A stretch of DNA of 64,000 nt from Sideroxydans sp. (GTDB taxonomy: Bacteria; Pseudomonadota; Gammaproteobacteria; Burkholderiales; Gallionellaceae), in the NCBI GenBank assembly GCA_013791855.1, contig VMTA01000018.1:1-64000 (forward strand). The letters run 5' to 3'. Every line of letters starts with the position of its first letter. Within the stretch, counting starts at the first letter, position 1. The notes under the pieces were generated by a model. It saw only the letters and a program-made list of their open reading frames with translations, ran no database searches and was not told where the DNA came from. The translations under genes were made by a program, and so were the position numbers. Shown one piece after another: positions 46,529 through 55,457 of the stretch.

Positions 46529-47146
46529 ATGAATCCACTTATCCAATCCTGGCTGGTGCAATCGGCCGTCATCTTTCTCATCCTCGGCAGTGTCGCCGGC
46601 ATGGTGATCGGTGCATTGTTACTGTTCGGGCGCGACCGTTTGCAAAACATCAGCACCCTGCTGGATCGCTGGATATCCACGCGCCGCTTTGATCGCGCGC
46701 TCGAGCGCCGCATCACGCTCGACCCGTGGTTCTATCGCCACCGTCAGGCGACCGGCACGCTGATTCTGGCCGGTGCGCTGTACATCCTGTATTTCTTTGG
46801 CGTGCAACTGGATCGTGCAGAGACCGTGGCCGGTTTGGCCAGACGTTTTGCCTATCCGCAGGCGCTGGCGGAAGCCCTGCTCGATGCCATGGTGCTCAGC
46901 GCCTTGCTGGGCGCGCTCGGTGCCATTGTGGCGGCACTGTTCATTCTGTTCCGTCCCAGCATGATGCGCGGCTTCGAGGAAGGCGCGAACCAATGGCTCT
47001 CTCTGCGCAAGTCATTGAAAACGCTGGAGGTCCCGCGCGACGGACTGGAAGTGTATGTCGAACGGCATGCACGCCAGGTCGGCATCTTCCTGATGTTGGG
47101 CGGGCTTTACACGCTGGTGCTGCTGCTGGCATGGCTGGGAAGATAA
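46529..47146 (+). CDS. three-helix membrane protein in the msh cluster, unassigned
   Basis: 205 residues: helix 1 about 12-34, helix 2 about 75-95, helix 3 about 120-142 and a final helix about 185-203. No prepilin motif, no known domain. The first ATG with a usable context is at 46529, 5 bp after the prepilin gene, which makes co-translation likely. I know no MSHA protein of Vibrio that it matches; it may be a lineage-specific assembly factor (inference). Confidence 0.8.
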   Translation: MNPLIQSWLVQSAVIFLILGSVAGMVIGALLLFGRDRLQNISTLLDRWISTRRFDRALERRITLDPWFYRHRQATGTLILAGALYILYFFGVQLDRAETVAGLARRFAYPQALAEALLDAMVLSALLGALGAIVAALFILFRPSMMRGFEEGANQWLSLRKSLKTLEVPRDGLEVYVERHARQVGIFLMLGGLYTLVLLLAWLGR

Positions 47147-47222
47147 GCCGCCTTGCTCTGCACCAAGCCGCTTGCCGCTCGTCGACAGCTGCCTGCCGTT
47201 CGTAGAATCAGCTTAATTTTTG

Positions 47223-47247
47223 CTTGATAAGTCCGTGTTTTATCAAG
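47223..47247 (+). promoter_or_regulatory. 8-bp dyad upstream of mshA
   Basis: CTTGATAA (47223-47230) and TTATCAAG (47240-47247), 9 nt apart, 105 bp before the mshA ATG. No T-run follows. The symmetry suits a dimeric regulator; the spacing is wrong for FNR. Confidence 0.5.
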
Positions 47248-47307
47248 TATAGTTCTCAGAACTTGTGGAGGGATGGGTTGCGACCTTTTGCGAAGCAAGT
47301 GATTCGG

Positions 47308-47330
47308 TATAAAAACGGGGCTGCGGCCCC
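47308..47330 (+). promoter_or_regulatory. candidate -10 and leader hairpin of mshA
   Basis: TATAAA at 47308-47313 is the best -10 candidate, though the -35 is poor. A GC-rich hairpin (47317-47321 with 47326-47330, loop TGCG) follows at the predicted 5' end of the message, where it could protect the pilin mRNA. The ribosome site AGGAGAG is at 47341-47347. Confidence 0.4.
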
Positions 47331-47352
47331 ATCAATCTCTAGGAGAGACATT

Positions 47353-47733
47353 ATGAAGAAACAACAAGGTTTTACACTGATCGAACTGATCGTGGTGATT
47401 GTGATTCTGGGTATTTTGGCTGCGACTGCATTGCCTCGTTTTGTTGATTTGGCGGCAGATGCAAGAACGGCAGCTCTGAATGGTGTGGTGGGTGCAATCA
47501 ATTCTGCAAACTCCATGAATACGGCTGCTTCAAATCTGGCAGGCAGGGGAGTTACTACAACTGGTTTGACATGTACTACCGGGATTGCTGCGATTATGGA
47601 CGGCGGGGCTATGCCGAATGGTTATACATCTACAGCAGTTGCCCTGGCTGCAGGAGCTAATACATGTGTTGTTACGCAGACAGATGGCGGCGCAACTGCA
47701 AACGTTGTTGTGAATGGTGTGACAGCCCTGTAA
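47353..47733 (+). CDS. mshA: MSHA-type major pilin
   Basis: 126-residue type IV pilin: leader MKKQQG, then FTLIELIVVIVILGILAA, with Glu5 and the N-terminal assembly helix. The C-terminal domain is short, Ala/Gly/Thr-rich, with two cysteines (in GLTCTTG and GANTCVV) able to close the D-region loop. An excellent ribosome site precedes the ATG. It is bracketed by an upstream promoter/dyad and a strong terminator, so probably transcribed alone and strongly, as expected of the major pilin. The numerous Ser/Thr could be glycosylated by the ligase at 38069-39862 (inference). Confidence 0.9.
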   Translation: MKKQQGFTLIELIVVIVILGILAATALPRFVDLAADARTAALNGVVGAINSANSMNTAASNLAGRGVTTTGLTCTTGIAAIMDGGAMPNGYTSTAVALAAGANTCVVTQTDGGATANVVVNGVTAL

Positions 47734-47820
47734 TTTTCGGAAATTAAAGGGGTCGGGTTCGATATATGTCTGACTGACTCCAAGCCCTCAACTCACCGAG
47801 GGTGAAAACAGTACAAGTAA

Positions 47821-47854
47821 TAAAACAAAGGAGGCCGTGGCCTCCTTTGTTTTA
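47821..47854 (+). terminator. intrinsic terminator after mshA
   Basis: Perfect 16-bp stem (47821-47836 with 47839-47854), GC-rich at the loop side and T-rich at the 3' end. It separates mshA from mshCDOP. Confidence 0.93.
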
Positions 47855-47950
47855 TGAGCGTATTCAACTCGTACGACTGTACGACATGGTTTATCAAACA
47901 ATCGCGGTATGCAACTGGCATCCTGCACACGGATCGCAATTTTGGTCGAA

Positions 47951-48424
47951 ATGAAGTTACAAACAAACCAGTACGGTTTCACACTGACAGAATTGATCAC
48001 TGTCATCGTGATCGTTGGCATCATTTCCGTTGCTGCCTTGCCGCGCTTCTTTGATCAGAGTGGTTTTGAAAGCCGCGGTTTCCGCGATCAGGTGGTAGCA
48101 ACGTTGCGGCATGCTCAGAAAGTGGCAATTGCCCAACACCGCTTCGTATGTGTCGCATTCACGGCTAATACAATCACGCTGACCTATGATCCTGTCCCGC
48201 CCAGTGCGGCCCATGCGACTGCGACTTGTCCGGGCAATGCGCTCACCAGCCCGACAGGGGCTACGCCATATACCGTTACTGCGCCGGGAGGCGTGGCGCT
48301 GAGCGGCTTTGCAAGTCCAATGAACTTCAATGCTTTGGGCAGGCCGAACGCAGCGCAATCCATCACAGTGAGTGGGAGTGCGGTGGCGATTATCATCGAG
48401 GCGGAGACGGGTTATGTACATTGA
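47951..48424 (+). CDS. mshC: MSHA minor prepilin MshC-like
   Basis: 157 residues. Leader MKLQTNQYG, cleavage before FTLTELITVIVIVGIISVAALPRF. The GFRDQVVATLRHAQKVAIAQHR segment is typical of GspH/FimT-type minor pilins. Cys pair in the beta domain. The start at 47951 is chosen from the prepilin leader; an upstream in-frame reading is spurious. It overlaps mshD by 11 bp. Confidence 0.85.
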   Translation: MKLQTNQYGFTLTELITVIVIVGIISVAALPRFFDQSGFESRGFRDQVVATLRHAQKVAIAQHRFVCVAFTANTITLTYDPVPPSAAHATATCPGNALTSPTGATPYTVTAPGGVALSGFASPMNFNALGRPNAAQSITVSGSAVAIIIEAETGYVH

Positions 48425-48908
48425 TCTTGCACGCTTAAAGCAGGCCGGCATCAGCTTGATCGAGCTGATCATCTTCATCGTCATCATCAGTGTGGCGCTC
48501 ACTGGCATCCTGTTGGTGATGAACCAGGTCACGGCGCACAGTGCCGACCCGCTGGTGCACAAGCAAGCCATTGCGGCAGGGGAGTCGCTGCTGGAAGAGG
48601 TGGCGCTGCAGGATTTCATCGACAGGAACGATGGCGTGACCACGGTTTGTCCGCCGGCCAGCGCGGTCACGGCAGCGAACCGGGCAACGGACTATCACAT
48701 CGTGGATTGCTATAACGGCTTTGCCATGACCGGCATCACCGACCTGAACGGAGCCGCGACGGGTTTGGCCGCCTATAACGCCAGCGTGGCGATCACTGCC
48801 GAAGCTTTGGGTGGGATTGCGGCCGGTAGTGCGGTGCGCATCGCGGTCACGGTGACCGATCCGCAGGGCAATGACATCGTGATTGACGGTTACAGGACGA
48901 AATACTGA
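48414..48908 (+). CDS. mshD: MSHA minor prepilin MshD-like
   Basis: 164 residues. Leader ends KQAG, then ISLIELIIFIVIISVALTGIL, a GspI/PilV-type prepilin with Glu5 present. Conserved GESLLEEVALQDF lies near residue 60. The start codon lies within the end of mshC in another frame, and the stop shares one base with the mshO start, so all are translated together. Confidence 0.85.
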   Translation: MYIDLARLKQAGISLIELIIFIVIISVALTGILLVMNQVTAHSADPLVHKQAIAAGESLLEEVALQDFIDRNDGVTTVCPPASAVTAANRATDYHIVDCYNGFAMTGITDLNGAATGLAAYNASVAITAEALGGIAAGSAVRIAVTVTDPQGNDIVIDGYRTKY

Positions 48909-49747
48909 TGCGCAAGTCCATCCAACAGGGGTTCACCCTGATCGAGATGATCGTGGTGATCGTCATCACCGGCATCATCGCCGGCATCGTGGCTATTTTC
49001 ATCCAAGCGCCGGTGCAGGGCTATGTGGATAGCGCGCGGCGGGCCGACTTGACCGATATCGCCGACACGGCCGTGCGCCGCGTGGCGCGCGATGTGCGCA
49101 TGGCGGTGCCGAACAGTGTGCGCCTGTCGGGTGCATGCCCGGCATGTGCGATCGAATACATACCGACCAAGGATGGCGGACGATATCGAGCTGTTCTTGA
49201 TAATCTGGGTGCAGGGGATGTGCTGGTTTTTGGCGCGGCAGACAGTAGTTTCGACATCGTCGGTGGGGGGATTGATTTTGCGGCGGGCGACTTTATCGTC
49301 GTGGGTAGTCGGGAATCGACCGCGACCTGGCCATATGACCAGACTGCGACGGGTGTGCTGCGTGCCTATAACGGGGGGGCAGGCGTTCAGACCAATGTAG
49401 CCATCACCAATGCGGTGGGACTGCGCGTCGAGGCCGAGCTGGATTCGCAACGTTTTGATGTGGTGAACGGTGCAGAGCAGGCGGTGACTTATGCCTGTGA
49501 AGGTGTAGGTACCGATGCGGCCGGCAATGGGACGGGCAGGCTGGTGCGTTACTGGGGCTACGGTTTTGACCATGCATACACCGTTGCCGACCCGAATGCC
49601 GATTTGGCCGACCGTGTCAGTGCATGCACCATGACTTATGACATCGCCAACCAGCGCTTCGGGCTGGTGACGATCAGCCTGACGCTCACCCGCGAGAACG
49701 AGAGCGTGAGCCTGTACAACGAGATCCATGTGAATAACGCGCCATGA
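48908..49747 (+). CDS. mshO: MSHA minor prepilin MshO-like
   Basis: 279 residues. Leader MRKSIQQG, then FTLIEMIVVIVITGIIAGIV; followed by ADLTDIADTAVRRVARDVRMAVPNSVRL, the pattern of GspJ-type pseudopilins and MshO. Long beta-rich C-terminal domain. A run of seven G lies at 49373-49379 within the gene. It overlaps mshP by 4 nt. Confidence 0.87.
   Translation: MRKSIQQGFTLIEMIVVIVITGIIAGIVAIFIQAPVQGYVDSARRADLTDIADTAVRRVARDVRMAVPNSVRLSGACPACAIEYIPTKDGGRYRAVLDNLGAGDVLVFGAADSSFDIVGGGIDFAAGDFIVVGSRESTATWPYDQTATGVLRAYNGGAGVQTNVAITNAVGLRVEAELDSQRFDVVNGAEQAVTYACEGVGTDAAGNGTGRLVRYWGYGFDHAYTVADPNADLADRVSACTMTYDIANQRFGLVTISLTLTRENESVSLYNEIHVNNAP
49373..49379 (+). repeat. G7 tract in mshO
   Basis: Seven consecutive G inside the coding region near codon 156, encoding Asn-Gly-Gly. 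One-base slippage would truncate MshO. Confidence 0.6.
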
Positions 49748-50172
49748 GAATCATGCAAAAGGGATTCAGCATCGTCACCGCCATCTTCCTGCTGGTGGTG
49801 TTGTCTTTCCTGGGCGTGGCGATGGTCACGTTCTCCACCACCCAGCATCAGAGTTCCGCCATGGATGTGATGGGTTCACGCGCATATCAGGCTGCGCGCG
49901 CCGGCATCGAATGGGCGGCCTATAACGTTTCGGTCACTGGTGCTGGAGTGCAGTGGGCGGGTTGTGTCGCCAACACCGGGCCGGGCGCGTTGGGCGGCAC
50001 GCTGGCGCCGTTCGCTGTGGACGTGGATTGCACAGCCACGGCGTTCAGCGAAGGTACCGCCACGATTTGGGTATACGACGTCACCGCGACAGCCACGACC
50101 GGTGGGGCGCCGGGTGATGCGGGGTATATTGAGCGCGTCATCAGCGTCAAACTGGGCGGTTCGCCCGGTTGA
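49744..50172 (+). CDS. mshP: MSHA biogenesis protein MshP-like
   Basis: 142 residues. Short basic leader MRIMQKG then FSIVTAIFLLVVLSFLGVAMV; Glu5 of ordinary pilins is absent, as in PilX/GspK-like minor pilins and MshP. TTQHQSSAMDVMGSRAYQAARAGIEW is the family-typical helix continuation. The ATG overlaps mshO. A weak intrinsic terminator follows about 90 bp downstream. Confidence 0.85.
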   Translation: MRIMQKGFSIVTAIFLLVVLSFLGVAMVTFSTTQHQSSAMDVMGSRAYQAARAGIEWAAYNVSVTGAGVQWAGCVANTGPGALGGTLAPFAVDVDCTATAFSEGTATIWVYDVTATATTGGAPGDAGYIERVISVKLGGSPG

Positions 50173-50262
50173 GCGACGAGGCTTCGTCGCCTGTTGGCGA
50201 TGCGCCGTCATTATCCCCTCGGCGCATTCGTATCGTAGCGGGTATCGCTAGCGATCACGGTG

Positions 50263-50286
50263 CGGGTTGGGGATGGCCCGTTTTTT
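50263..50286 (+). terminator. intrinsic terminator between mshP and mshQ
   Basis: Six-pair stem CGGGTT (50263-50268) with GGCCCG (50275-50280), two pairs being G-U, loop GGGGAT, and six T at 50281-50286. Confidence 0.6.
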
Positions 50287-50352
50287 GCAATCGGCATTGG
50301 GATAGAGCTATGTATGGTGCGGCGCTGGGTACTCTGAGGGGAGTCGGTGCTG

Positions 50353-50358
50353 TACAAT
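50353..50358 (+). promoter_or_regulatory. candidate -10 element of mshQ
   Basis: TACAAT (5 of 6) lies 67 bp before the mshQ ATG and downstream of the mshP terminator. No good -35 is visible. Confidence 0.3.
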
Positions 50359-50424
50359 CGCGCGCGTTTTGCGCTTAGAGGGCGCGCAGGTATCAACGAA
50401 TAAGAAAAACTTGGAGAAAGAGTG

Positions 50425-53400
50425 ATGGCTGGATCGAGGAAGTTGCGCAATTTGTGGTGGGTATTGCCGGTATTGTCGATGTTCACAGGAGAGGCTGTGG
50501 CGGCGGTTTGCACCAGTGTCAGTACAGGGCGCTGGGATCAGGCGGCCCGCTGGGATTGCGGTCGAGTGCCGTTGAGTACGGATACGGTAGTCATCGCGCA
50601 TAACAATGTGCAGATGCGCGGCAACGAAACCGTTGCTGGGCTGACCATCAATGCCGGCGCTGTGTTGGACGATGCTGGCAATCGACTCTCCTCAACTGGT
50701 GATGTGGTCATCAACGGCACCTTTGGGGTCAATGGCGGTGGCGGCGATCTGAGGATGGCAACCAGCGGTACGACGATCTCGGGTAACGGGAATATCGATG
50801 ATGCACGCTTGCAGATCGACGGCAATATCACGCTCTCGGCTGGCTCTGTGCTGAACTTCATGAATGGCGCCGATATCCGCGTCGGAAGCAACGCAGTCTC
50901 CACTTTCACTATCGACGGCGCGATCACTGCCGTAGGCATTCAAGCCGGTAGTCGCCTATTGCGTGTTGATAATAACAACGCCTCCACGGTCGTGATCAAT
51001 GGCAGCATCGATGCGCCGACCGCAAACATCGAGATCCAGCGGAACGGCACCATCCAGAATAACGGCAGCGTCACCATTGCATTTCTGGACGGGAATGGCG
51101 ATACGAATGTGACCTGGACACAGGGTGCCAATTCCACTTTGACGCTCAGTCAGCCTGCCCAAGGTTGGAACAATGGCACTTTTACAGCAAATGCTGTCGG
51201 CAATACGGTGATCTTCAACGGTACGGCGACCCCGTTCGACCCGGCCACTTATTACAATGTTGGCGGAACAAATTTCACCTGCCCTCACTCTGCAACGATC
51301 ACTGTGGCAGGCTCGACACCCTGCGGCCCGGGCGCACCTACAGTGACGACTGCAACCGCTACAGCGATGACCACGGTGGATGCGACGCTCAACGGTACGG
51401 TCAGTAGCAATCAGGCGGTCACGACCGTGAACTTCCAGTATGGCCTGACAGGTGCTTACGGCATGACGGTGGCAGCTGCACAGAGTCCGCTCGCGGCCAA
51501 TGCCGTTGGCACACCCGTGTCTGCTGCGATCACCGGCCTCACCTGCGGCACGCTCTACCATTTCCGTGCGGTCGGCACCAACACCTACGGCACCACCAAT
51601 GGTGCCGATCTGACGTTCACAACATCGGCTTGTCCGCCGGCGCCGGGCGTGGTGTCGATCAATACCGCCAGCACCAATCCGACTGCTGCGAATACGGTGG
51701 TGACTTGGGCTGTAACTTTTAATACGTCGGTCACGGGCGTGGATCTGGGTGATTTCACACTGACTTCGACAGGCGGTGTTGTTGGCGCTACGCTGACCTC
51801 CATATCTGGCACTGGTGCAAACTACACCGTGACGGCGAACACCGGCACCGGCACGGTAGGTACATTGACACTGAGAGTGGTCGACAACGACTCCATCATC
51901 GACGGCACAACTATGCCGCTGGGCGGTGTCGGAGCAGGCAATGGCAATTTCACAGGGCAGGCCTATACGCTGGTGTTGCCGACATGTACGCCGGGTTTGC
52001 TGTTCTGCGACGACTTCGAGCGGACCGTAGTGGTCGGTGGGGCCAATGCCGCCACTTCGGTCGGCACTGCTCCCGGCTACGGGGCATGGACTGTGTCTGG
52101 TTTGAATGGGGGGGCTTTAGGCACTATTTGCAATGGCATAGTAGGGAATCAAGGTTGTGCGGGCATTGATTCCGATATCCCGCCTTTTAATGTGGTAACC
52201 AACCCGCGTGCCAATGCAACAAAATCCTTGTATACGCGTTGGTCTGCAGTGACCGTGACCAGCCCGGTCATCAATCTGGCGGGCAAGGGGGGGGCACGTC
52301 TGAGTTTCTGGCTGCGTCGCGGTTCCGACTGCTTCAGCGAATGGCCGAGTAACAATACTTGGCATACCTTTGCACGTTGCGGCCAAGTCATCCCGAACTT
52401 CACGCCCACCGCGGGGGAAGAGTTCCAGGTGCAATACCTGAACAACGTCGGTGCTTGGGTGGTGATCGCGCAATATCCGATGGACGATGCGCCCGGCCAG
52501 ATCTTCGTTCCGGTGATCGGTCTGCCGGAGGATGCCCTGCATGCGAATTTCCAGTTCCGCTTCGCGCAACCGGGCGGTAGCGGCAGCAATGCCACGACTG
52601 GCGGCGCACCGGGCGTGCGCGGTTACGATTACTGGCATGTGGACAATGTGGTGCTGGAAGAAGTGCCTAGCGTCTCGTTCTCCGGCCCGTTCTGTGACAC
52701 CTTCGAAGGCGACCTGTCGCGTTGGGATATGGCCGGCACGGGCAACGTGCGCATCGGCTCGACCTGGTTCCAGAACGGCATCCACGGTATGGATCTGCGC
52801 TGGAACACGGTCAGTGCGACCACGCGCGCGACCGACCTGTCGGTGGATTCGGGTAACAATCTGATCACGTTCTGGGTCAAGCGCGGTACCGGGGTGATGA
52901 CGCAAGTGCCGAATGGAACTGGCAGCGAATATCCAGACACGGTGGCGAAAGGGTTGAAGGTCGAATACCTGAACAATCTCGGCGCATGGGTGCAGCTCGG
53001 CACGACCTTCCCCGGCGCCGGTACGCAAGGACAAGTGTTCGACCCGGTCGGCACTCCGGCGACGAATAGCTTCGCTATCCCAGCGAATGCAAAGCATGCC
53101 AACTTCAGGTTGCGCATCAGTATGCTCGCAGGTTCCGGCCTGTTCGACCAGGACTACTGGCATGTGGATGACGTGTGTGTCGGCTCCAGCGTGGGGGCGA
53201 CCGACCTGTCCATGACCATGAGCAGTGCGGGTGTCTTCTCGCCGGGACAGTATGTGACCTACACCATGACGGTGACCAACAACGGACCGAACAGCGATCC
53301 AGGCCCGATCACCATCACTGATACCTTGCCGGTCGGATTGACCTTCGTCGGCGGCAGCGCGGGCTGGGCATGCAGTGCGGCCGGTCAGGATGTAACCTGC

Positions 53401-55293
53401 ACCCAGACAGGTGCGCTGGCCAACCTAGCATCGACGACGTTGACCATCACTGCCACGGTCGATGCCGGGGCTTCGGGCTCTATCACCAACACGGCAACCG
53501 TGGGCGGGCAGACCAATGACATCAGTCAGGCGAACAACACAGCGACCAAGACCGATACATTGTTCGTGCCGGGCTATGTCTTCACCGACAAGGCCTGTGC
53601 GATGGACGGCACTGCGGTCGGCGTCGGGGCGCAATGCAGCGAGATCGCTTGGAACCCGCAGACTGCGGGGACTCCGCAGACCAATGTCTACATCACTGCC
53701 GTGAACGCGGCTATGGTGCCGACACAGTTGCACGGCACCAATCCCACCACGGTGAGTATGCAGTTCGGCTTGTCGTGCCACGACCCCGTCGCGAATGCGG
53801 GTGTGCAAGCCACGTTCTATGACGGGGCTACTACCAAGGTGTTGCCGCTGTGTACGTCCAACGGTGCAGTACCGGCATCATGGTCTACTGCCTGGGCGAT
53901 GAGTTTCCCTGCCGCGACGGCCAGCGTGGGCCCGTTCAACTTCAACTACAACGATGTAGGCGCGGTAGAGCTATTCGTACGAAACAACGCGGTGACAACC
54001 CAGGTCGGCAGCAGCGGCAAGTTCGTCGTGAAGCCGGCGGGATTCAGTTTTGTGTTTGAGAATGCTGCCGGTACGCTTACGAATCCGTCTGCTGCGGATG
54101 CCACCGGGGCAGCGTTCGTCAAGGCGGGTGAGGCATTCAAGGCGACAATCTCGGCTGTCACGGCAGGCGGAGCGGTCACGCCCAACTTCGGCAATGAAGT
54201 GACGCGCGAGCTCATCGGGTTGTCGCATGCCCTGGCGCCGGGATTGGGGCTGGTCAATGCAGGCACCCTGACCGGTACGTTGGGCGCACCGGTGAACGGG
54301 GTGGCGACAGCAGATGGGGTTTCGCTGCTGGCCGACGGCGTCACAACCAGCGCCATGCTGGCATGGAGCGAGGTTGGCATACTGCAGTTCACGGCGAGCT
54401 TCGCGGACGGCAACTACAATCCGGGCGGATTCGTTGGGCCGTATCCGGTGAGCGCGGTCAGTGGCAATGTAGGCCGTTTCTATCCGGATCATTTTGATAC
54501 AGTGGTCACAGCGCCGATGGACTGCACCGGCCTGACGCTGGTCTGCCCTGATAACGGGCTGGTGTATTCCGGTCAGGCGTTGCCGGTGAGCGTGGAGGCC
54601 AGGAACGCAAACGATCAGGTCACGCAGAACTATCGCTACTCGGCGACTGCATCTCAGAATTTCGCACGAGCAGCAGTGTTGTCTGCGGTCGATGCGGTTA
54701 ATAGCGGTACCGCAGTAGCCGGAGGCAACCTGAGCGTGACGGCTGTCGCAGCCTCGGCCTTCAGCAACGGCACAGCGAATGCGGTTCCGGTATTCACTTT
54801 CGCAGCGGTACCGAGCGCACCAACGGATGCCTACATCAGTGCGATCGAGTCGGGCGGCGATGGCGTCACGTCTACCGCCCATGAGCAAGGAACCAAGGTG
54901 GTGAGCGGCCGCATCAAGGTCGGCAATGCCTACGGCTCCGAGAAGCTGCCTCTCACGGTACCGGTGACCATCCAGTACTGGGATGGCGCAAGGTGGGTGT
55001 TGAGCTCGACAGATGGTGTAACACAGGTCAACACAAATCTGAGCACGGCTGGCGGCAATCTGGTGGCGGGCATCGTCAGCGGTCTGGGTAGCGGAGTGAG
55101 TGTATCCGGTGCCGGCTTGAAGACAGTGGCGAACGGGCAGTTGCAGAATTTCACTCTGAATCGCCCCAATGTTTCGGGTGTGGTGGATCTGAGCTTCAAT
55201 GCACCGATCTGGCTGTCACTTCAGGCAGGGCAAGTGACGTTCGGCATCTACAAGGGCGGCAAGGAGTTCATCTATCTGCGCGAAGCGTATTGA
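50425..55293 (+). CDS. mshQ: MSHA biogenesis protein MshQ-like giant surface protein
   Basis: 1622 residues, exported (signal peptide about 1-26, ending AVAAV). Architecture: right-handed beta-helix-like Asn/Gly-rich region (about 30-265); Ig/fibronectin-like repeats with the FQYGLTGAYG and YHFRAVGTNTYG patterns (about 300-510); two related lectin/MAM-like domains, each opening FCDxFE and closing WHVDxV (about 526-740 and 755-915); a DUF11 domain (about 925-1045, TVTNNGPNSDPGP); and the MshQ-specific C-terminal DUF6701 (about 1050-1622) ending KGGKEFIYLRE. MshQ is thought to sit at the pilus tip, stabilised by minor pilins. Two G tracts (G7, G8) lie in the first lectin-like domain. It forms its own unit between two terminators. 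Confidence 0.88.
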   Translation: MAGSRKLRNLWWVLPVLSMFTGEAVAAVCTSVSTGRWDQAARWDCGRVPLSTDTVVIAHNNVQMRGNETVAGLTINAGAVLDDAGNRLSSTGDVVINGTFGVNGGGGDLRMATSGTTISGNGNIDDARLQIDGNITLSAGSVLNFMNGADIRVGSNAVSTFTIDGAITAVGIQAGSRLLRVDNNNASTVVINGSIDAPTANIEIQRNGTIQNNGSVTIAFLDGNGDTNVTWTQGANSTLTLSQPAQGWNNGTFTANAVGNTVIFNGTATPFDPATYYNVGGTNFTCPHSATITVAGSTPCGPGAPTVTTATATAMTTVDATLNGTVSSNQAVTTVNFQYGLTGAYGMTVAAAQSPLAANAVGTPVSAAITGLTCGTLYHFRAVGTNTYGTTNGADLTFTTSACPPAPGVVSINTASTNPTAANTVVTWAVTFNTSVTGVDLGDFTLTSTGGVVGATLTSISGTGANYTVTANTGTGTVGTLTLRVVDNDSIIDGTTMPLGGVGAGNGNFTGQAYTLVLPTCTPGLLFCDDFERTVVVGGANAATSVGTAPGYGAWTVSGLNGGALGTICNGIVGNQGCAGIDSDIPPFNVVTNPRANATKSLYTRWSAVTVTSPVINLAGKGGARLSFWLRRGSDCFSEWPSNNTWHTFARCGQVIPNFTPTAGEEFQVQYLNNVGAWVVIAQYPMDDAPGQIFVPVIGLPEDALHANFQFRFAQPGGSGSNATTGGAPGVRGYDYWHVDNVVLEEVPSVSFSGPFCDTFEGDLSRWDMAGTGNVRIGSTWFQNGIHGMDLRWNTVSATTRATDLSVDSGNNLITFWVKRGTGVMTQVPNGTGSEYPDTVAKGLKVEYLNNLGAWVQLGTTFPGAGTQGQVFDPVGTPATNSFAIPANAKHANFRLRISMLAGSGLFDQDYWHVDDVCVGSSVGATDLSMTMSSAGVFSPGQYVTYTMTVTNNGPNSDPGPITITDTLPVGLTFVGGSAGWACSAAGQDVTCTQTGALANLASTTLTITATVDAGASGSITNTATVGGQTNDISQANNTATKTDTLFVPGYVFTDKACAMDGTAVGVGAQCSEIAWNPQTAGTPQTNVYITAVNAAMVPTQLHGTNPTTVSMQFGLSCHDPVANAGVQATFYDGATTKVLPLCTSNGAVPASWSTAWAMSFPAATASVGPFNFNYNDVGAVELFVRNNAVTTQVGSSGKFVVKPAGFSFVFENAAGTLTNPSAADATGAAFVKAGEAFKATISAVTAGGAVTPNFGNEVTRELIGLSHALAPGLGLVNAGTLTGTLGAPVNGVATADGVSLLADGVTTSAMLAWSEVGILQFTASFADGNYNPGGFVGPYPVSAVSGNVGRFYPDHFDTVVTAPMDCTGLTLVCPDNGLVYSGQALPVSVEARNANDQVTQNYRYSATASQNFARAAVLSAVDAVNSGTAVAGGNLSVTAVAASAFSNGTANAVPVFTFAAVPSAPTDAYISAIESGGDGVTSTAHEQGTKVVSGRIKVGNAYGSEKLPLTVPVTIQYWDGARWVLSSTDGVTQVNTNLSTAGGNLVAGIVSGLGSGVSVSGAGLKTVANGQLQNFTLNRPNVSGVVDLSFNAPIWLSLQAGQVTFGIYKGGKEFIYLREAY
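52108..52114 (+). repeat. G7 tract in mshQ
   Basis: Seven consecutive G near codon 562, encoding Gly-Gly. Confidence 0.6.
52287..52294 (+). repeat. G8 tract in mshQ
   Basis: Eight consecutive G near codon 622, the longest homopolymer G run I found in the window; loss or gain of one base would truncate MshQ after about 620 residues. Confidence 0.65.
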
Positions 55294-55311
55294 TGGAAGT
55301 CGGTAATTCGT

Positions 55312-55348
55312 CAAACGGCCATGCTATGGGTGTGGCCGTTTGTTTATT
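55312..55348 (+). terminator. intrinsic terminator after mshQ
   Basis: A perfect 10-bp stem (55312-55321 with 55333-55342), 11-nt loop, followed by TTTATT. Confidence 0.88.
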
Positions 55349-55457
55349 GAGCGTCGAAAAAGCGACAAAATCGACAGAGAAATGCCGGAAGTTGGACGTG
55401 TTGAATTGAAATTTATCCTTGACGGCAATGGGTTAGTGGATTAAGTTCGCCTAAATT

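Noticed and set aside
47223-47247. FNR box before mshA
   Set aside because: It contains TTGAT and ATCAA half-sites, but they are 13 nt apart instead of 4.
47266-47283. sigma54-like GG...GC element before mshA
   Set aside because: The GG and GC doublets are 11 nt apart rather than the required 10, and the flanking bases do not match.
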